Assembly (NCBI GenBank): GCA_011391495.1 | Contig: JAABQK010000002.1 | Location: forward strand, 124,001 to 188,000 | Direction of reading: 5' to 3' | DNA: 64,000 nt | From: Hydrogenophaga sp. | GTDB lineage: Bacteria > Pseudomonadota > Gammaproteobacteria > Burkholderiales > Burkholderiaceae_C | Shown here: one piece after another, positions 33,294 to 45,746 of the stretch | Layout: each line of letters opens with the position of its first letter | How positions within the stretch are numbered: position 1 is the stretch's first letter | The notes under the pieces: model-generated | What the model was told of the DNA's origin: nothing | What the model saw: only the letters and a program-made list of their open reading frames with translations | Database searches by the model: none | Position numbers and translations under genes: made by a program

Positions 33294-35140
33294 TGCTGCG
33301 TCCCAACCCGGCCCGCTGGTTTGAAATCCTTGCCGCCCGCGACGATGCGACCCTGGTGCTGGAGGCGCTGGCGCGCACCGGCGCCGTCGAACTCGAAGCG
33401 CGCTCAGGTGCCGGCATACCCGCCAATCCGGTCGAGTTGGCGCCCCTGATGGCACGGTTCCTCGACCATGCTGCGCGCTACCGCGACTACTGGCCGGCAG
33501 AGTCGATCTGCCGACCGTCTGCCTTCCCCGAAGCGCCGCTGGCCACCCTGCAACGCTGCATCGCCACCCTCGACGCCTGGGCGCAGGATGCCGAACCGGT
33601 GGTGCATGCGCTGCAGCGCGGCAGGGCCGGGCGGCGCGAGCTGGCGCGCTGGCAGCGCGTGCTCGCAGCCCTGCCTCCGGGCCCGCTCCATCCTGCCCAG
33701 CTGGCATCGGCCGGCCCGCTGCTTCAGGTACGGCTGTTCGTGCTGCCAGCGGGCAGCGATCCCGGCCTGCCCCTGTCAACGGACAGCGCCAGCGCCGGTG
33801 CGCCACTGCTGAGCAGCCCACTGGACATTGACGGCGTGCCGCACCTGTTGGTTGCCGGTCAGTCCGAAGACCTGGAGGCGATGGAACAGCGGATCGGCTC
33901 GCTCAAGGGCAGCAGCCATGTGGTGCCTGGCTGGCTGCAGGCCGATGCCGGCATCAACCGAGCCCACATCGAACGCGAGCTGCTGGCCCTCGAGCGCGAT
34001 CAGGCGCAGCGGCAGGCTCAGCTGGATGACTTGGCCCGGCGCCATGATCTCACCCGCACGCTGGGCGACGCCAACCGGCTGCAATGGCTGGTGCGCAACG
34101 TGCAGACACTCGACACCGGTCCGCTGTTGTGCTGGATCACCGGCTGGACCAGCGATACCGCAGGGGACACTTTGGCGCAGGCGCTGCAAGCCTGCCCGGC
34201 GCGTGCCCTGCTGCATTTCCCGTCGCCCCCGGCAGGGGCCAGCGCACCCCTGCTGCTGACCAATCCGCCTTGGGCGCGGCCCTTCGAACTCTTCAGCCGC
34301 GCGCTGGGCATGCCATCGGCCAGCGAGGCCGATCCGACGCCGCTGCTGGCGATCGTCGTGCCGCTGATGTTCGGCTTCATGTTCGGCGATGTCGGCCAGG
34401 GCCTGCTGCTGGCGGCCATCGGGTGGTGGTACCGCCAGCGCTTTCCCATTGCCCGGCTGCTGATGGTCGGCGGCCTGGCAGCCAGCGTGTTCGGCCTGCT
34501 GTTCGGCAGCGTGTTCGGCCTGCACGGCCTGCTGCCGGCGCTCTGGCTGCACCCGCTCGACGAACCACTGACGGTGCTGCTGGCCCCGCTGGCCGGCGGC
34601 GCCCTGCTGCTGACCCTGGGGCTGGGGCTGGATGCGCTGTCGGTGTGGTGGCGTGGCGATCTGCGCCGCTGGCTGCTGACCGATGCCGCGCTGATCGCCG
34701 TCTACCTCGGCCTGCTGGCCTCCTTCTTCGACACCACCTGGCTGGCGCTGGCGGCTGCCGCTGCGCTGTATTTCTGCCTCGGCCACGCGGTGCTGGGCCG
34801 GCGTCTGACGGCCGGACTGGCCGCCATGGGCGAGCTGGTCGAGAAGACACTGCAAATCCTGATCAACACCCTGTCCTTTGCCCGCGTCGGCGCCTTCGCA
34901 CTGGCCCACGCCGGCCTGTCCTCGGCCATCGTCGCGCTGATGGACGCTGCCGACCACCTGCTCGTCAAGGCGCTGGTGCTGGTGCTGGGCAACGCGGTGG
35001 TGATCGTGCTGGAGGCGATGGTGGTCTCGATCCAGACCACCCGACTGGTGCTGTTCGAATTTTTCACCCGCTTCATGCAGGGGCAGGGGCGCGCCTTCAA
35101 CCCGCTGCCCCCGCCCCCTTTCACTTACCAGGAGAACTAG
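33293..35140 (+). CDS. V/A-type ATPase subunit I (a-subunit)
   Basis: A 615-residue protein: a soluble N-terminal half (about residues 1-340) with a coiled-coil stretch (ELLALERDQAQRQAQLDDLARR), and a C-terminal membrane half with about seven helices. VPLMFGFMFGDVGQGLLL is the diagnostic subunit-I motif. LINTLSFARVGAFALAHAG carries the essential membrane Arg facing the rotor. It overlaps the upstream stop and ends directly before subunit K. Confidence 0.93.
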   Translation: MLRPNPARWFEILAARDDATLVLEALARTGAVELEARSGAGIPANPVELAPLMARFLDHAARYRDYWPAESICRPSAFPEAPLATLQRCIATLDAWAQDAEPVVHALQRGRAGRRELARWQRVLAALPPGPLHPAQLASAGPLLQVRLFVLPAGSDPGLPLSTDSASAGAPLLSSPLDIDGVPHLLVAGQSEDLEAMEQRIGSLKGSSHVVPGWLQADAGINRAHIERELLALERDQAQRQAQLDDLARRHDLTRTLGDANRLQWLVRNVQTLDTGPLLCWITGWTSDTAGDTLAQALQACPARALLHFPSPPAGASAPLLLTNPPWARPFELFSRALGMPSASEADPTPLLAIVVPLMFGFMFGDVGQGLLLAAIGWWYRQRFPIARLLMVGGLAASVFGLLFGSVFGLHGLLPALWLHPLDEPLTVLLAPLAGGALLLTLGLGLDALSVWWRGDLRRWLLTDAALIAVYLGLLASFFDTTWLALAAAAALYFCLGHAVLGRRLTAGLAAMGELVEKTLQILINTLSFARVGAFALAHAGLSSAIVALMDAADHLLVKALVLVLGNAVVIVLEAMVVSIQTTRLVLFEFFTRFMQGQGRAFNPLPPPPFTYQEN

Positions 35141-35500
35141 ATGAAAAAACCATTCGCCATGCCGCTCGCCATGCTGGCGCTGGCCACGGTGCTGGGTCTG
35201 CTTTCGACCGCGCTGCTGCTGTGGGCGCCCGAGGCGCGGGCCGCCAGCGAAGTGGCCGTCGCCGCCGTCCAGGGCAGCGGCATCGACAGCAGCTGGGTCT
35301 TCATCGGCGCCGCGCTGGCCACCGGCCTTTCTTCGCTGGGCGCGGGTTTCGCCGTGGCCAAGGTCGGCACCGCCGCCGTCGGCGCCCTGGCCGAGAAGCC
35401 CGAACTGTTCGGCCGTCTGCTGATTTTCATCGGCCTCGCCGAAGGCATCGCGATCTACGGGCTGATCGTGTCGATCCTGATGCTCAACCGCCTCGGCTGA
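35141..35500 (+). CDS. V/A-type ATPase proteolipid subunit K (c)
   Basis: A 119-residue rotor-ring subunit. An N-terminal hydrophobic leader (residues 1-35, ending PEARAA) looks like a signal peptide, followed by one two-helix hairpin. The ion-binding Glu is in IGLAEGIAIYGLIV. The position equivalent to the Na+ ligand Gln32 of Na+-driven c subunits is Val, and Glu is followed by Gly rather than Ser/Thr, so proton coupling is more likely. ATG follows aggagaactag. Confidence 0.93.
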   Translation: MKKPFAMPLAMLALATVLGLLSTALLLWAPEARAASEVAVAAVQGSGIDSSWVFIGAALATGLSSLGAGFAVAKVGTAAVGALAEKPELFGRLLIFIGLAEGIAIYGLIVSILMLNRLG

Positions 35501-35510
35501 CCGGCTGCGC

Positions 35511-35855
35511 ATGGCCGACCCGAAGCTGCCCGTTTCACTGGATACCCCAGCAGAGGGTATGCACCCGCCCATCTACCTCGGCGACGAGGTCAGCGCGGCC
35601 GGCTTCCGCCTGGCGGGTGCGCAGGTTCGGACGCCGCGCGCTGGCGAGGAGGCTCCGGCGCTCGCGTGGGCGTGCGCCCAGGCGCCTCTCGTGCTGCTGT
35701 CCGCCGCCGTGGCAGAGCGCGTCGCCGACGCCACGCTGCGCGCCGCGCTGGCTTCGCCGGCACCGCTCGTGCTGGTGGTGCCCGACCGGCAGGGAGAAGT
35801 GCCGCTACCGGACCTGGCGGCGCGACTGCGCGGGCAACTGGGGCTCGAAGCATGA
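35511..35855 (+). CDS. V/A-type ATPase subunit F
   Basis: A 114-residue central-rotor subunit F. The core PIYLGDEVSAAGFRLAGAQV and APLVLLSAAVAERV fits the NtpF Rossmann-like fold; the first 18 residues are an extension. Its stop overlaps subunit E by 4 nt. Confidence 0.82.
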   Translation: MADPKLPVSLDTPAEGMHPPIYLGDEVSAAGFRLAGAQVRTPRAGEEAPALAWACAQAPLVLLSAAVAERVADATLRAALASPAPLVLVVPDRQGEVPLPDLAARLRGQLGLEA

Positions 35856-36483
35856 ACATCGAATCGCAGCAACCGCACGGCGGCATCGAGCAGCCCACGC
35901 AGGCGCTGCTCGATCTCATCAAGGCAGACCGGGCGCGCCAGAGCGCGCAGATCCTCGACACGGCCCGCAGCCAGGCCGCAATGCTGCGCTCGCAGGCGCG
36001 GGCCCAGGCGCGCGAGCGCCTGAGACAGGCCTTCGCCGAGCAGCGCCGCCTGCTGCACGAAAGCGTCGCAGCCGCCCAGGCGCGGCTGGCCACGCAGCGC
36101 CGCCTGCACGGCCAGCAGCGCAACGCCGCCCTGCTGCAACGGGCCGGGCAACAGCTGCCGGGTGAACTGCTGGCCCGCTGGCAGCAGCCGGCCACGCGCG
36201 CCGCCTGGCTGGCGCAAGTGCTCGCCGCCGCACGCACACACCTGCCTCCCGGCGGCTGGCGCATCCCGCACGCGCCCGACTGGCCTGCCGCCGAGCAGCA
36301 GGCTCTGGCCCGGACACTGGCCGTGGAAACGGGCGTGGCGCCGCAGTTCGAAGCCGACGCGCGCATCGCAGGCGGCCTGAAGATCGTCGCCGGTGGCAAC
36401 GTCATCGACGGTACGCTGGACGGCCTGCTGGCCGATCGCTCCAACCTAGAAGCGCGCCTGTTGCGCCTGCTGGAGACCGGGTC

Positions 36484-36487
<4 letters not shown>
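35852..36487 (+). CDS. V/A-type ATPase subunit E
   Basis: A 211-residue peripheral stalk subunit: a long N-terminal helix rich in Ala/Arg/Gln (SQAAMLRSQARAQARERLRQ) and a C-terminal globular part (AGGLKIVAGGNVIDGTLDGL) typical of NtpE, where GG-x-N-x-IDxT-xxxxL is conserved. It overlaps both neighbours by 4 nt. Confidence 0.88.
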
Positions 36488-39603
<3,116 letters not shown>

Positions 39604-39607
<4 letters not shown>

Positions 39608-40206
39608 GCGATGTCAGCCCGACGCGCAGCGCCGTCATCGAACAGAAGGACGAACGCCGTGCCATGCACGAAGGCCACGTCTTCCTCGACGAAAAGTGCC
39701 TGCTGCTGGCCGGCGAGATCCTGCGCGAGCTGGAGCGCTACGGCCAGCTGCAGCGCCACTTCCTGGCGCTGTACACGGGTGCGCAAGCTGCCCTGAAGGC
39801 GGCCGTGGTGCGCCACGGGCTGCAGGGCCTGCAGGTCTACCCGCCGGGCGGACTGGACAGTGCCAAGCTGCATGTCACAGCCCGCTCGCTGATGGGCGTG
39901 CGGCTGCAGCAGGCCGAGTGGCAGGCCGGCACGGTCGGCGGTTCCGAACCGGTGCAGCCCTCGCCTGAGGCCCGGGCCTGCCAGCTGGCCTTTGCCGAGG
40001 TGCTGGCCCGGGCGGCCGAACTGGCGTCCATGTCGGGCAACCTGGAACGCCTGTCGCGCGAATACCAGCGTTCGGTGCGCCGCGCCCGCGCCCTGCAGGA
40101 CGTGATGCTGCCCGAACTGGACCGTTCGATCGCCGACATCGAGGGTCGGCTCGAAGAACTGGAACAGGAAGATGCGATCTGGATGCGCCAGGGGATTTCG
40201 GGGTAG
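39604..40206 (+). CDS. V/A-type ATPase subunit D
   Basis: A 200-residue central rotor shaft: N-terminal SPTRSAVIEQKDERRAMHEG, then long helices and a C-terminal coiled coil (LERLSREYQRSVRRARALQD). The family motif near the N-terminus (PTRSxLxxLKxRL...G...LLKxK) is modified but recognisable as HVFLDEKCLLL. Last gene of the operon. Confidence 0.88.
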
Positions 40207-40288
40207 AGCGAGGGTGCCGGTCCATGGAAACGCCTGAGTCAGCCTGGCGCGCGGCCGCCCTCCACCATCTTGCGGCCCACCCAAGAAA

Positions 40289-40319
40289 AAAGCCCGCTAC
40301 CAAACAGGTAACGGGCTTT
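40289..40319 (-). terminator. Terminator between ATPase operon and tRNA-His
   Basis: AAAGCCCGcTACC / GGTAaCGGGCTTT inverted repeat. On the minus strand it is followed by TTTTTTC, so it ends the tRNA-His transcript; on the plus strand it has a weaker U-rich tail after atpD. Confidence 0.8.
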
Positions 40320-40330
40320 CCTTTATTTAC

Positions 40331-40407
40331 TGGGGTGGCTGATGGGGCTCGAACCCACGACAACAGGAATCACAATCCTGGACTCTACCAACTGAGCTAC
40401 AGCCACC
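40331..40407 (-). tRNA. tRNA-His(GTG)
   Basis: Minus-strand cloverleaf with acceptor GTGGCTG, D arm AGCTCAGTTGGTAGAGT, anticodon loop TTGTGAT (anticodon GTG) and T arm GTGGGTTCGAGCCCCAT. It carries the extra 5' G (-1) and C73 expected for tRNA-His, with an encoded CCA end. It lies downstream of ppiD on the same strand. Confidence 0.97.
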
Positions 40408-40471
40408 GCAAGCTGCAAATTATAGCGCGAAGAATGCCACGTGCCACCCACCGGGTGGCGCTTCGTCCGAC

Positions 40472-42391
40472 TTAGCGCGGCGCATTTTCGGCAGCCGCAG
40501 GAGCCGGCACCTTGATGCTCACCTTGAACCGATCTTTCAATGCCTCGTAGTAGGCCTGGCTCTCAGCCGAAGACCACCACTGGGCGTACTGCTGCACCTC
40601 CTGACTCAGGGCTTGGGAATCGCGTGCCTCACGCGGCAGTACCTTGTCGACTTTGACCACGGCGTAACCCGCATCACGCAGGTCGACACCGGTCCACGCG
40701 GGCAGCTTGCCTGCATCCACGCTCAGCGCCGCATTGAGCACGGGAAGCGCCAGCCCCTGCGCCTTGTCGCGCGACACCGTCTGGGCCGCGGGCAGTTCCA
40801 CCGCGTCGGCACCGGCTTTCCAGGCGTCCAGCTTCTTGGCGCCCTCTTCCCGGGCCAGCTCAGCCGAACGCTGGGCCACCAGACGGTTGCGGACCTGATC
40901 GCGCACATCGGCCAGCGCCTGTGTGCGAGCAGGCGCGTACTGAACGATGCGAGCGGACACCAGTTGCCCCGACGCGGTTTCAATCGCTTCGGTATTGCGC
41001 TTTTTCTCGACCGACTCGGCAGAAAAGAGCGCATTGAGCAGGCGCTCGTTGGACAGTACGCCTTGACCAGGCCGGGGTTGGCGAGTGAGGCCCTTGACCG
41101 TTTGAAGGTCCAGCTTCAGTCGATCGGCCGCCGGCTTGAGACTGTCTCCCTGTTCGTAGACCAGGTTGCTGAACGCCTCGGCGGTTTCAGCAAACTGCTT
41201 TTGCGCTTGCTGTTTCTTCAGGTCGGCTTCGATCTCGGGACGCACTTCTTCAAAGCTGCGCTGCTTGGGCGCCTTGATGTCGGTGAGCTGGATGATGTGG
41301 AAACCGAATTCACTTTCAACCAGATCGGAGATGCCGCCTTTTTGCAGCGCAAAGGCCGCATCCTCAAACGGCTTCACCATGGCACCGCGGGCAAAGAAAT
41401 CCAGGTCGCCGCCGTTGACCGCTGAACCGGGGTCCTGCGAGTTGGCCTTGGCCACGGCAGCAAACGAGGCTGGATCCTGGCGCACCTGGGCCAGCAGGGT
41501 TGCCGCCCGCTCGCGCACTTTGTCTTTTTCGGTCGCCGGGGCACCAGCGGGCACCGTCAGCAGGATGTGGCTGGCGCGGCGCTCCTCGTTACCAGACAGC
41601 CGCGCGGCGTTTTGTTCGTAGTAGGCACGCACCTCGGCTTCGTTGAGCACGATGCCCTTTTGCAGTGCCGCCGCGTCGAGCACGAGGTATTCCACATCGG
41701 CCTGCTCCGGCGCCTGGAACAGGGCCGGGTTGTTGTTGTAAAAGCCTTCAATCTCTGCTTCGCTGGGAGAAACACGGGCTGCGAAATCGCTCGCCTTGAA
41801 CAGCGCCACACGCACTTCGCGGCGCTCAAAGAAGGCGTTCAGCGACACATTGGCCAGTGCGCCCGGTGCAAAGCCCGAAGCCTGAATGCCCTGGGTCACC
41901 TGGCGCTGCGACAGATCGGCTCGCACCCGGGCTTCGAACATCTCGGGCGTCATGCCCTGGCGCCCGACCAGCTGCCGGTAGGCCTCCACGTCGAGCGAAC
42001 CGTCGGGCTTGCGCAGAGAGGCAATGGCTTCGTTTTCCTGCAGGTCGCGCGCCAGACGCTGGTCACTGGTGTACAGATGGAGCTTCTGCGCCGCCAGAGC
42101 CAGCACGCGCTCGCGCACCATGCGCTCCAGCGTGGCGTAGCGGGCCTCGCTGCTGTCCAGCAGCTTCGGGTCCAGCGTGGGCATGGATTCGCGCAGGCGC
42201 TGGGACTCGGCCTGGTGTGCCTGATCCCATTCGGTCTTGGTGATGTCCTCTCCGTCCACCGAGGCCACGGGCTCACCACGGTTGCTGACATCGTTGAAGC
42301 CCTGAATCCCGAACAACACGAACGAGGGGATGATCAGGATCAGCAAAAAGCCCATCAGGTACTTCTTGTGATTGCGGATGGAATCGAACAT
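40472..42391 (-). CDS. ppiD: Periplasmic folding factor PpiD (SurA-N, parvulin domains)
   Basis: A 639-residue inner-membrane-anchored chaperone. Short cytoplasmic MFDSIRNHKKYLMG, then one helix (FLLILIIPSFVLFGI), a SurA-type N-terminal chaperone domain, a parvulin domain (about 265-365, ASHILLTVPAGAP; GGDLDFFARGAMVKPFEDAAF; ESEFGFHIIQLTDI) and a second C-terminal PPIase-like region. ATG 42391 is the family start; the frame open further upstream runs through tRNA-Val and is not coding. It assists outer-membrane and secreted protein folding near SecYEG. Confidence 0.93.
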   Translation of the reverse strand: MFDSIRNHKKYLMGFLLILIIPSFVLFGIQGFNDVSNRGEPVASVDGEDITKTEWDQAHQAESQRLRESMPTLDPKLLDSSEARYATLERMVRERVLALAAQKLHLYTSDQRLARDLQENEAIASLRKPDGSLDVEAYRQLVGRQGMTPEMFEARVRADLSQRQVTQGIQASGFAPGALANVSLNAFFERREVRVALFKASDFAARVSPSEAEIEGFYNNNPALFQAPEQADVEYLVLDAAALQKGIVLNEAEVRAYYEQNAARLSGNEERRASHILLTVPAGAPATEKDKVRERAATLLAQVRQDPASFAAVAKANSQDPGSAVNGGDLDFFARGAMVKPFEDAAFALQKGGISDLVESEFGFHIIQLTDIKAPKQRSFEEVRPEIEADLKKQQAQKQFAETAEAFSNLVYEQGDSLKPAADRLKLDLQTVKGLTRQPRPGQGVLSNERLLNALFSAESVEKKRNTEAIETASGQLVSARIVQYAPARTQALADVRDQVRNRLVAQRSAELAREEGAKKLDAWKAGADAVELPAAQTVSRDKAQGLALPVLNAALSVDAGKLPAWTGVDLRDAGYAVVKVDKVLPREARDSQALSQEVQQYAQWWSSAESQAYYEALKDRFKVSIKVPAPAAAENAPR

Positions 42392-42451
42392 GCCTTGAAA
42401 CCCTGAAACAAGAAACAGACGGGGACAGCAGGTACCTGCGCCAATAAAAAA

Positions 42452-42475
42452 ATAGGCGAACCCAGGTTCGCCTAT
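42452..42475 (-). terminator. Terminator after tRNA-Val
   Basis: ATAGGCGAACC / GGTTCGCCTAT hairpin; on the minus strand it is followed by a run of seven T, 8 nt after the tRNA-Val 3' end. Confidence 0.88.
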
Positions 42476-42482
42476 TCGATGG

Positions 42483-42558
42483 TGGTGGGTGCTGACGGGG
42501 TCGAACCGCCGACCTACGCCTTGTAAGGGCGCCGCTCTACCGACTGAGCTAAGCACCC
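42483..42558 (-). tRNA. tRNA-Val(TAC)
   Basis: Minus-strand cloverleaf: acceptor GGGTGCT/AGCACCC, D arm AGCTCAGTCGGTAGAGC, anticodon loop CTTACAA (anticodon TAC), T arm GGCGGTTCGACCCCGTC, discriminator A and encoded CCA. It lies 23 nt downstream of hupB and may share its transcript. Confidence 0.97.
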
Positions 42559-42581
42559 CACCGGAAATCCTGGAGGCCGCT

Positions 42582-42854
42582 TCAGTTCAGCGCATCCTTC
42601 AGTGCCTTGCCCGGGCGGAACTTCGGCACTTTGGCAGACTTGATTTTAATCTCTTCGCCGGTCCGCGGATTGCGACCCTTGCGAGCGGGGCGTTTGGTCA
42701 CCGCAAAAGAACCGAATCCGACCAGAGACACAGTCCCGCCCTTTTTCAGGGTGGTGCGGATGGCGGTGATGGTCGAGTCCAGCGCACGCGTTGCAGCAGC
42801 CTTGGAAATATCGGCGTGCTTGGCGATGTGTTCGACGAGTTCTGTTTTGTTCAC
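42582..42854 (-). CDS. hupB: DNA-binding protein HU
   Basis: A 90-residue HU-type nucleoid protein: [31 protein letters not shown] and the DNA-binding arm [20 protein letters not shown]. The start is GTG at 42854 after agaggggctattt, giving exactly the family length. The 267-nt gap upstream (to 43121) is its presumed promoter region; I see no clear regulator site in it. Confidence 0.95.
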   Translation of the reverse strand: MNKTELVEHIAKHADISKAAATRALDSTITAIRTTLKKGGTVSLVGFGSFAVTKRPARKGRNPRTGEEIKIKSAKVPKFRPGKALKDALN

Positions 42855-43121
42855 AAATAGCCCCTCTTGAAATGATTGGAAAGATCCGTGCGGACAGACG
42901 TTTGCCAGGACCGGCTCTCTTCGACCGGTCGAGATACTGTTCGCGCTTGTTCGCCATGACACGGTGAGCCGTGACATACGCCGGACGATTAGACCCACTG
43001 GGTCGCGCCGCTGTCAATATCGGAACGGCACCTGCAACGCGCTTCACACGCGAAAGGCAGGATTTTAGACGTTTTCATCACAGGCTTCGGGCGTCAGCGT
43101 GCGATGGGGCGCGGCGCGGAT

Positions 43122-44213
43122 TCAAGCGCACAGGGCCTGGGCAATGGCTTTGCCCACGTCGGCGGTACTGGCCGTGCCACCGAGGTCGGGTGTGCGGGGT
43201 GCGCCGCTGCCGGGCTGAAGCACCGTTTCGATGGCACGCAACACAGCGTCGTGTGCATCGCGGTGACCCAGATAGTCGAGCATCATGGCGCCGCACCAGA
43301 TCTGGCCGATCGGGTTGGCGATGCCCTTCCCCGCGATGTCGGGCGCCGAGCCGTGCACCGGCTCGAACAGCGACGGGTACTTTCGATCCGGGTTGAGGTT
43401 GGCGCTGGGCGCGATGCCGATGGTGCCGGTACAGGCCGGCCCCAGATCTGACAGGATGTCGCCGAACAGGTTGCTGCCCACCACCACATCAAAGAAATCC
43501 GGACGCTGCACGAAGTGGGCGGTCAGGATGTCGATGTGGAACTTGTCGACCCGCACGTCCGGGTACTGCTTGGCCATCTCGGCCACACGTTCGTCCCAGT
43601 AGGGCATGGTGATGGCGATGCCGTTGGACTTGGTGGCACTGGTCAGGTGTTTTTTCGGACGCGAACGGGCCACTTCAAACGCGTAGCGCAGCACGCGGTC
43701 CACTCCGATGCGAGACATCACCGTTTCCTGCACGACGATCTCGCGCTCGGTGCCGGGGTACATGCGCCCGCCGATGCTGGAGTATTCGCCCTCGGTGTTC
43801 TCGCGCACGATCACCATGTCGATCTCGCCGGGCAGGCGCGGACTGCCGTCGCGCCGCACCACGGGCGCACGCACGCCGGGCATGAGCTTGGCAGGCCGGA
43901 TGTTGACGTACTGGTCAAACTCCCGTCGAAACAGCAGCAGCGAGCCCCAGAGCGAGATGTGGTCCGGCACCTTGTCGGGCCAGCCCACCGCACCGAAATA
44001 GATCGCTTCATGGCCGCCGATCTGGTCCTTCCAGTCGTCGGGCAGCATCTTGCCGTGTCGCTCGAAATAATCGCAGCTCGAAAAATCGAAATGATCGAAG
44101 CGCAGGTCGAGGTTGTACTTCGAGGCGGCAGCCTGCAGCACGCGCAGCCCCTCGGGCATGACTTCCTGGCCAATGCCGTCGCCGGCGATGACCGCAATGC
44201 GGTGTTGACTCAC
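43122..44213 (-). CDS. ttuC: Tartrate dehydrogenase/decarboxylase (TtuC-type)
   Basis: A 363-residue NAD-dependent beta-decarboxylating dehydrogenase. IAVIAGDGIGQEVMPEG, NIRPAKLMPGVRAP, IVRENTEGEYSSIGG and GSNLFGDILSDLGPACTG identify the isopropylmalate/tartrate dehydrogenase family; LWGSLLLFRREFDQYVN is typical of the TtuC branch. It can convert L-malate, meso- or L-tartrate. It lies 15 nt after the EamA gene start-side neighbour is read (same strand, downstream of it). Confidence 0.88.
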   Translation of the reverse strand: MSQHRIAVIAGDGIGQEVMPEGLRVLQAAASKYNLDLRFDHFDFSSCDYFERHGKMLPDDWKDQIGGHEAIYFGAVGWPDKVPDHISLWGSLLLFRREFDQYVNIRPAKLMPGVRAPVVRRDGSPRLPGEIDMVIVRENTEGEYSSIGGRMYPGTEREIVVQETVMSRIGVDRVLRYAFEVARSRPKKHLTSATKSNGIAITMPYWDERVAEMAKQYPDVRVDKFHIDILTAHFVQRPDFFDVVVGSNLFGDILSDLGPACTGTIGIAPSANLNPDRKYPSLFEPVHGSAPDIAGKGIANPIGQIWCGAMMLDYLGHRDAHDAVLRAIETVLQPGSGAPRTPDLGGTASTADVGKAIAQALCA

Positions 44214-44228
44214 GCGATTTCCTTTGCA

Positions 44229-45134
44229 TCAGGGTTTCTTGGGGGAACGCACCACCAGGCTCACGCCGAAAGCGGTGAGCGCAATGCCGGCCACCGTCAC
44301 CGCCGTGACGGGCTCGTCGAACAGCAGCCAGGCGATCAGCGCAGTGCACGGTGGCACCAGGTACATGAGGCTGCTCACGGTGGCCGCAGCGCCGCGCTGG
44401 ATCAGCAGGTACAGCAGCGAGCTTCCACCCAGCGTGAGCCCCAGGACCGACCAGGCCATGGCCCCGGCGAGCTCGGCATTCCAGCGCATGGGCTCCGATT
44501 CCAGCAAGGTCAGGGGCAGCGTCACCAGCAACGCCGCCGCCAGCTGCACCGTGTTGGCACTGCGCACGTCGCAGGACTGCACAAAACGCTTCTGGTACAG
44601 CGTGCCGGCGGTGATGGAGAAGAGCGCCATCACGGCAAACGACAGGTTGAACAAGTTCGCCTGGTCGCCAGGGCCACCGGCGCCGAACTTGCGGGAGACC
44701 ACCAGCACCAGTCCGGCGAATCCCAGCAGCAAGCCCACCCACTGACGGCGTGACACCTGCGCACCCTGACCGCCCACCGAGCTCAGCCAGATGGCGGTCA
44801 ACACCGGCTGGATACCGACGATCAGCGCCGACAGGCCCGAACCCATGCCCGCCTTGACCGCGGCCCAGACGCCGCCCAGGTAGCCCGCATGCATCAGCAC
44901 ACCGGTCACGGCCAGATGCAGCCATTGCGTTCGGGTGGTTGGCCACTTCACGCCCGCGAGAAGAATCCAGGGCAGGAAACAGGCCATGGACAGCGCGTAG
45001 CGCACTGCGAGGAATTTCATGGGTGGCGCATGCGGCATGCCGAAGCGCGCCACGATGAAGCCCGTGCTCCAGATCAGCACAAACACCCAGGGCATGGCGC
45101 GCAGCCAGGCGTTGTCTTGCTTCGGAGAAACCAT
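44229..45134 (-). CDS. EamA/DMT-family transporter
   Basis: A 301-residue protein with ten hydrophobic helices in two EamA repeats (AMPWVFVLIWSTGFIVARFG; SVLGLTLGGSSLLYLLIQRG). The substrate is unknown; many exporters of amino acids and metabolites belong here. ATG 45134 begins the first helix directly; a longer frame upstream runs through pgsA. Its stop is 15 nt from the tartrate dehydrogenase start, so the two may be one unit. Confidence 0.88.
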   Translation of the reverse strand: MVSPKQDNAWLRAMPWVFVLIWSTGFIVARFGMPHAPPMKFLAVRYALSMACFLPWILLAGVKWPTTRTQWLHLAVTGVLMHAGYLGGVWAAVKAGMGSGLSALIVGIQPVLTAIWLSSVGGQGAQVSRRQWVGLLLGFAGLVLVVSRKFGAGGPGDQANLFNLSFAVMALFSITAGTLYQKRFVQSCDVRSANTVQLAAALLVTLPLTLLESEPMRWNAELAGAMAWSVLGLTLGGSSLLYLLIQRGAAATVSSLMYLVPPCTALIAWLLFDEPVTAVTVAGIALTAFGVSLVVRSPKKP

Positions 45135-45151
45135 CGGTGCTTGCGCGCGCT

Positions 45152-45721
45152 TCAACGCGAGCGGGCGCGGATCTCGGGCAGCGCCTTCTGCAGGTAATAC
45201 ACCATCGACCAGACGGTCAGCACCGCCGAAATCCAGATCAGCCAGGTGCCCCACAGGTGGGTATCGATCACCCCCAACAGCGTCCCGTTGAAAAGCAGGA
45301 ATGGAATGGCCGTCATCTGCACCGCGGTCTTGAGCTTTCCGATCATGTGGACCGCCACGCTCTTGGTGGCGCCGATGATCGCCATCCACTCGCGCAGGGA
45401 CGAGATCGCGATCTCACGGCCAATGATGATGAGCGCCACAAACACGTCGGCCCGGTCCAGGTGCACCAGCACCAGCAGGCTGGCGCAGACCAGGAACTTG
45501 TCCGCCACCGGGTCGAGAAACGCGCCAAAGGCCGAGGTCTGGTGAAGCTTGCGGGCCAGGTAGCCATCGGCCCAGTCGGTGGCAGCGAACACCACAAACA
45601 TCACCGTGGCGATCAGGTTCTGCTCTTTCGCACTCATGCCTTCCAGATAGAACACCCCGATGATCAGCGGAATGGCGACGATGCGCGCCCAGGTCAGCAG
45701 GGTGGGAAGGTTGAAAAACAT
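45152..45721 (-). CDS. pgsA: Phosphatidylglycerophosphate synthase PgsA
   Basis: A 189-residue CDP-alcohol phosphotransferase that makes phosphatidylglycerophosphate. The motif D-x2-DG-x2-AR-x8-G-x3-D-x3-D is complete (DWADGYLARKLHQTSAFGAF, then LDPVADK). NLPTLLTWARIVAIPLI is the typical first helix. The start is 25 nt after the uvrC stop; uvrC-pgsA is a common pairing. Confidence 0.95.
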   Translation of the reverse strand: MFFNLPTLLTWARIVAIPLIIGVFYLEGMSAKEQNLIATVMFVVFAATDWADGYLARKLHQTSAFGAFLDPVADKFLVCASLLVLVHLDRADVFVALIIIGREIAISSLREWMAIIGATKSVAVHMIGKLKTAVQMTAIPFLLFNGTLLGVIDTHLWGTWLIWISAVLTVWSMVYYLQKALPEIRARSR

Positions 45722-45746
45722 GGCGTGATTATGGGGGAGCCTTGCA

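Noticed and set aside
35141..35500. Na+-type c-ring signature
   Set aside because: Gln at the first-helix ligand position is Val and the residue after the Glu is Gly, so Na+ coupling is not supported.
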